From contig NZ_JAIETD010000034.1 in NCBI RefSeq assembly GCF_019745455.1, positions 1 through 64,000 of the forward strand: DNA of 64,000 bases. Direction: 5' to 3'. The notes beneath the pieces are model-generated. The model had not been told where the DNA came from and searched no databases. It worked only from the letters and a program-made list of their open reading frames with translations. The position numbers and the translations under genes were made by a program. Within the stretch, counting starts at the first letter, position 1. Each line of letters begins with the position of its first letter. Positions 62,993-64,000 of the stretch are shown here, in pieces. The stretch is from Methylobacterium sp. (lineage in GTDB: Bacteria; Pseudomonadota; Alphaproteobacteria; Rhizobiales; Beijerinckiaceae).

Positions 62993-63694
62993 TCAGCGAT
63001 GTCGGTTCGTCAGCCTGTCCCGGGCCGCGTTGATGCGCGCAGCCCCCGCGACGGTTCCGCCCTGGTCGGGATGGGACCGCTTCATCAGCGTGCGGTGAGC
63101 CGTGCGGACCTCGTCCAGGGTCGCCCCGCGCTCAAGCCCCAGGATCTCATAGGCCTCCTGCTCCGTCATCGCCCCTGGGTCCGGCGAGCGGCGCGCCCGC
63201 GGGTCGGGATCGCGCTCAGCGTCTACACGCCAGCCGGGCTCCCGGCCGTCGAGATACGCCTCTAGGAGGCTCGCGCTTGCCGGGTCACGGAGCCGGCACG
63301 CGGACATCAGGGCGATAAGGGTCGCGTGCGAAAGGGCCGACAAGGTCCGGCCCGAATCCGGCCCGGCCATGACCGTGCCGTCAGCGATACGGCCGTCCGC
63401 CCCGAAGATCGGACGGATCACGCCCGACGCAGGCGCTCGGCGGAAGCGGCCTCGCCAATCCCTGACACGAAGCCCCAGCTTGGCGGCGCCATCGAGGCCC
63501 CAGACCCCGCCCAAGCCGAAAAGCAGTGCGAGGTCGAGGCGACCACGCAACAGGAACAGGATCGCGATGCCCAGCGCCCCATAGGCCGCCCAGCGCGCAA
63601 AAACCTTCGCGCGGCGCGCAGGAGCGAGGCGCATCAAGCTGCCGCCCCACCACCAGAGTGCGAGGAGTGCGAAGGCGCCGAGCAGCAGGGTCAT
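62993..63694 (-). CDS. Membrane-anchored J-domain protein (DnaJ-like)
   Basis: A 233-residue protein. Two N-terminal hydrophobic helices (TLLLGAFALLALWWWGGSL and WAAYGALGIAILFLLRGR) are followed by a cytoplasmic linker. A C-terminal J domain follows with EAYEILGLERGATLDEVRTA and the HPD motif in MKRSHPDQGG. The layout is that of TIM14/DjlA-like co-chaperones that stimulate Hsp70 at the membrane. The J domain is short on the C-terminal side, but the HPD is intact. Confidence 0.88.
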   Translation of the reverse strand: MTLLLGAFALLALWWWGGSLMRLAPARRAKVFARWAAYGALGIAILFLLRGRLDLALLFGLGGVWGLDGAAKLGLRVRDWRGRFRRAPASGVIRPIFGADGRIADGTVMAGPDSGRTLSALSHATLIALMSACRLRDPASASLLEAYLDGREPGWRVDAERDPDPRARRSPDPGAMTEQEAYEILGLERGATLDEVRTAHRTLMKRSHPDQGGTVAGAARINAARDRLTNRHR

Positions 63695-63788
63695 GGATCG
63701 CTCAATCCTCTCGCGGTCCGGTCCCGGCCGATCTCGACGAGGATGTTGCCGACGCTTCGCGGCTCGGCAAGGGTTGCCTCCGCATCAG

Positions 63789-64000
63789 TCAGAGACGCGC
63801 TTGCGCGACGTCCGCCGTCGTAACCCGGACGCGCCGGGTACGGCCCCCCCGCTCGATCATGAGCTCGACGGGCGCGTCGAGGCCGGCCGCTTCGAGGGCG
63901 GCGGTCAGGTCGGCGAGCCGATGCACGGGCTTTCCACCGGCCCCGACGACAATGTCGCCGATCTCGCCGGTCTGCATGTCGACACCGCGCAGACCCGCCG
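63789..64000 (-). CDS. PDZ-containing serine protease (HtrA/DegP-like), C-terminal end
   Basis: The gene enters from the right edge and ends at 63789. The visible 70 codons read GLRGVDMQTGEIGDIVVGAG, then GKPVHRLADLTAALEAAG and strands ending RRVRVTTADVAQARL. This is the second half of a PDZ domain as in trypsin-like HtrA proteases (the pattern xGEIGDxIxxxxGKPV). The catalytic domain is outside the window, so the assignment is from the PDZ alone. Confidence 0.75.
   Translation of the reverse strand, partial: AGLRGVDMQTGEIGDIVVGAGGKPVHRLADLTAALEAAGLDAPVELMIERGGRTRRVRVTTADVAQARL

Overview
The window is GC-rich, densely coded chromosomal DNA from an alphaproteobacterium. It is probably a member of Hyphomicrobiales close to Methylobacterium/Methylorubrum. 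This rests on a MucR-family regulator, CtrA-type TTAA-N7-TTAA boxes, a phasin next to clpS-clpA, paired DUF6894-type proteins, an egtB-egtD pair and tRNA-Phe beside maf-yacG. I see no rRNA, CRISPR array, transposase or integrase.

Layout. 1-3.5 kb: the start of a CoA-binding protein, a small HTH-like ORF, a FucA-type aldolase, a MucR regulator behind an AT-rich gap, and a membrane-anchored Mrr-like nuclease. 3.4-14.4 kb (minus strand): an RND tripartite efflux operon (mdtA-mdtB-mdtC-outer membrane lipoprotein) followed by zwf. 15-31 kb: a lipocalin-like protein, a candidate sRNA, an aminotransferase, DUF4112, an orphan YejE-type permease, a GAF-PAS-GGDEF-EAL protein, a transglutaminase-like cysteine protease divergent from a phospholipase A2-like secreted protein with two CtrA-like boxes between them, DUF429, Nudix, beta-carbonic anhydrase, DUF4142, an acyltransferase, a universal stress protein, tandem secreted paralogs and ugd.

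31.3-38.6 kb is the most interesting region. It has three tiny genes whose products carry double-glycine leaders and Gly/Asn-rich or His/Asp/Lys-rich cores. These are followed by a soluble LpxL/HtrB-like acyltransferase, an HlyD-type adaptor, a C39-peptidase ABC exporter with intact catalytic residues, and a convergent TolC-type outer membrane protein. Two of the peptide genes share a CTACTTASGTAAWT motif at nearly the same distance from the start codon. This looks like a dedicated peptide maturation and export system whose acyltransferase is unexplained.

38.9-44.3 kb is a complete alkanesulfonate uptake and desulfonation operon (ssuE, ssuA, ssuC, ssuB, ssuD and a second ssuA) with a good sigma-70-like promoter. 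44.8-54.6 kb: maf-yacG, tRNA-Phe, a 55-residue CxxCxGxG protein, a Crp/Fnr regulator, two DUF6894-type proteins, ppx/gppA-rlmE, a single-domain response regulator, a double cold-shock-domain protein, rpsD and murI. 54.8-64 kb: the ergothioneine genes egtB-egtD, clpS-clpA, a phasin, a D,D-carboxypeptidase with SPOR domain, a membrane J-domain protein and the end of a PDZ-containing protease.
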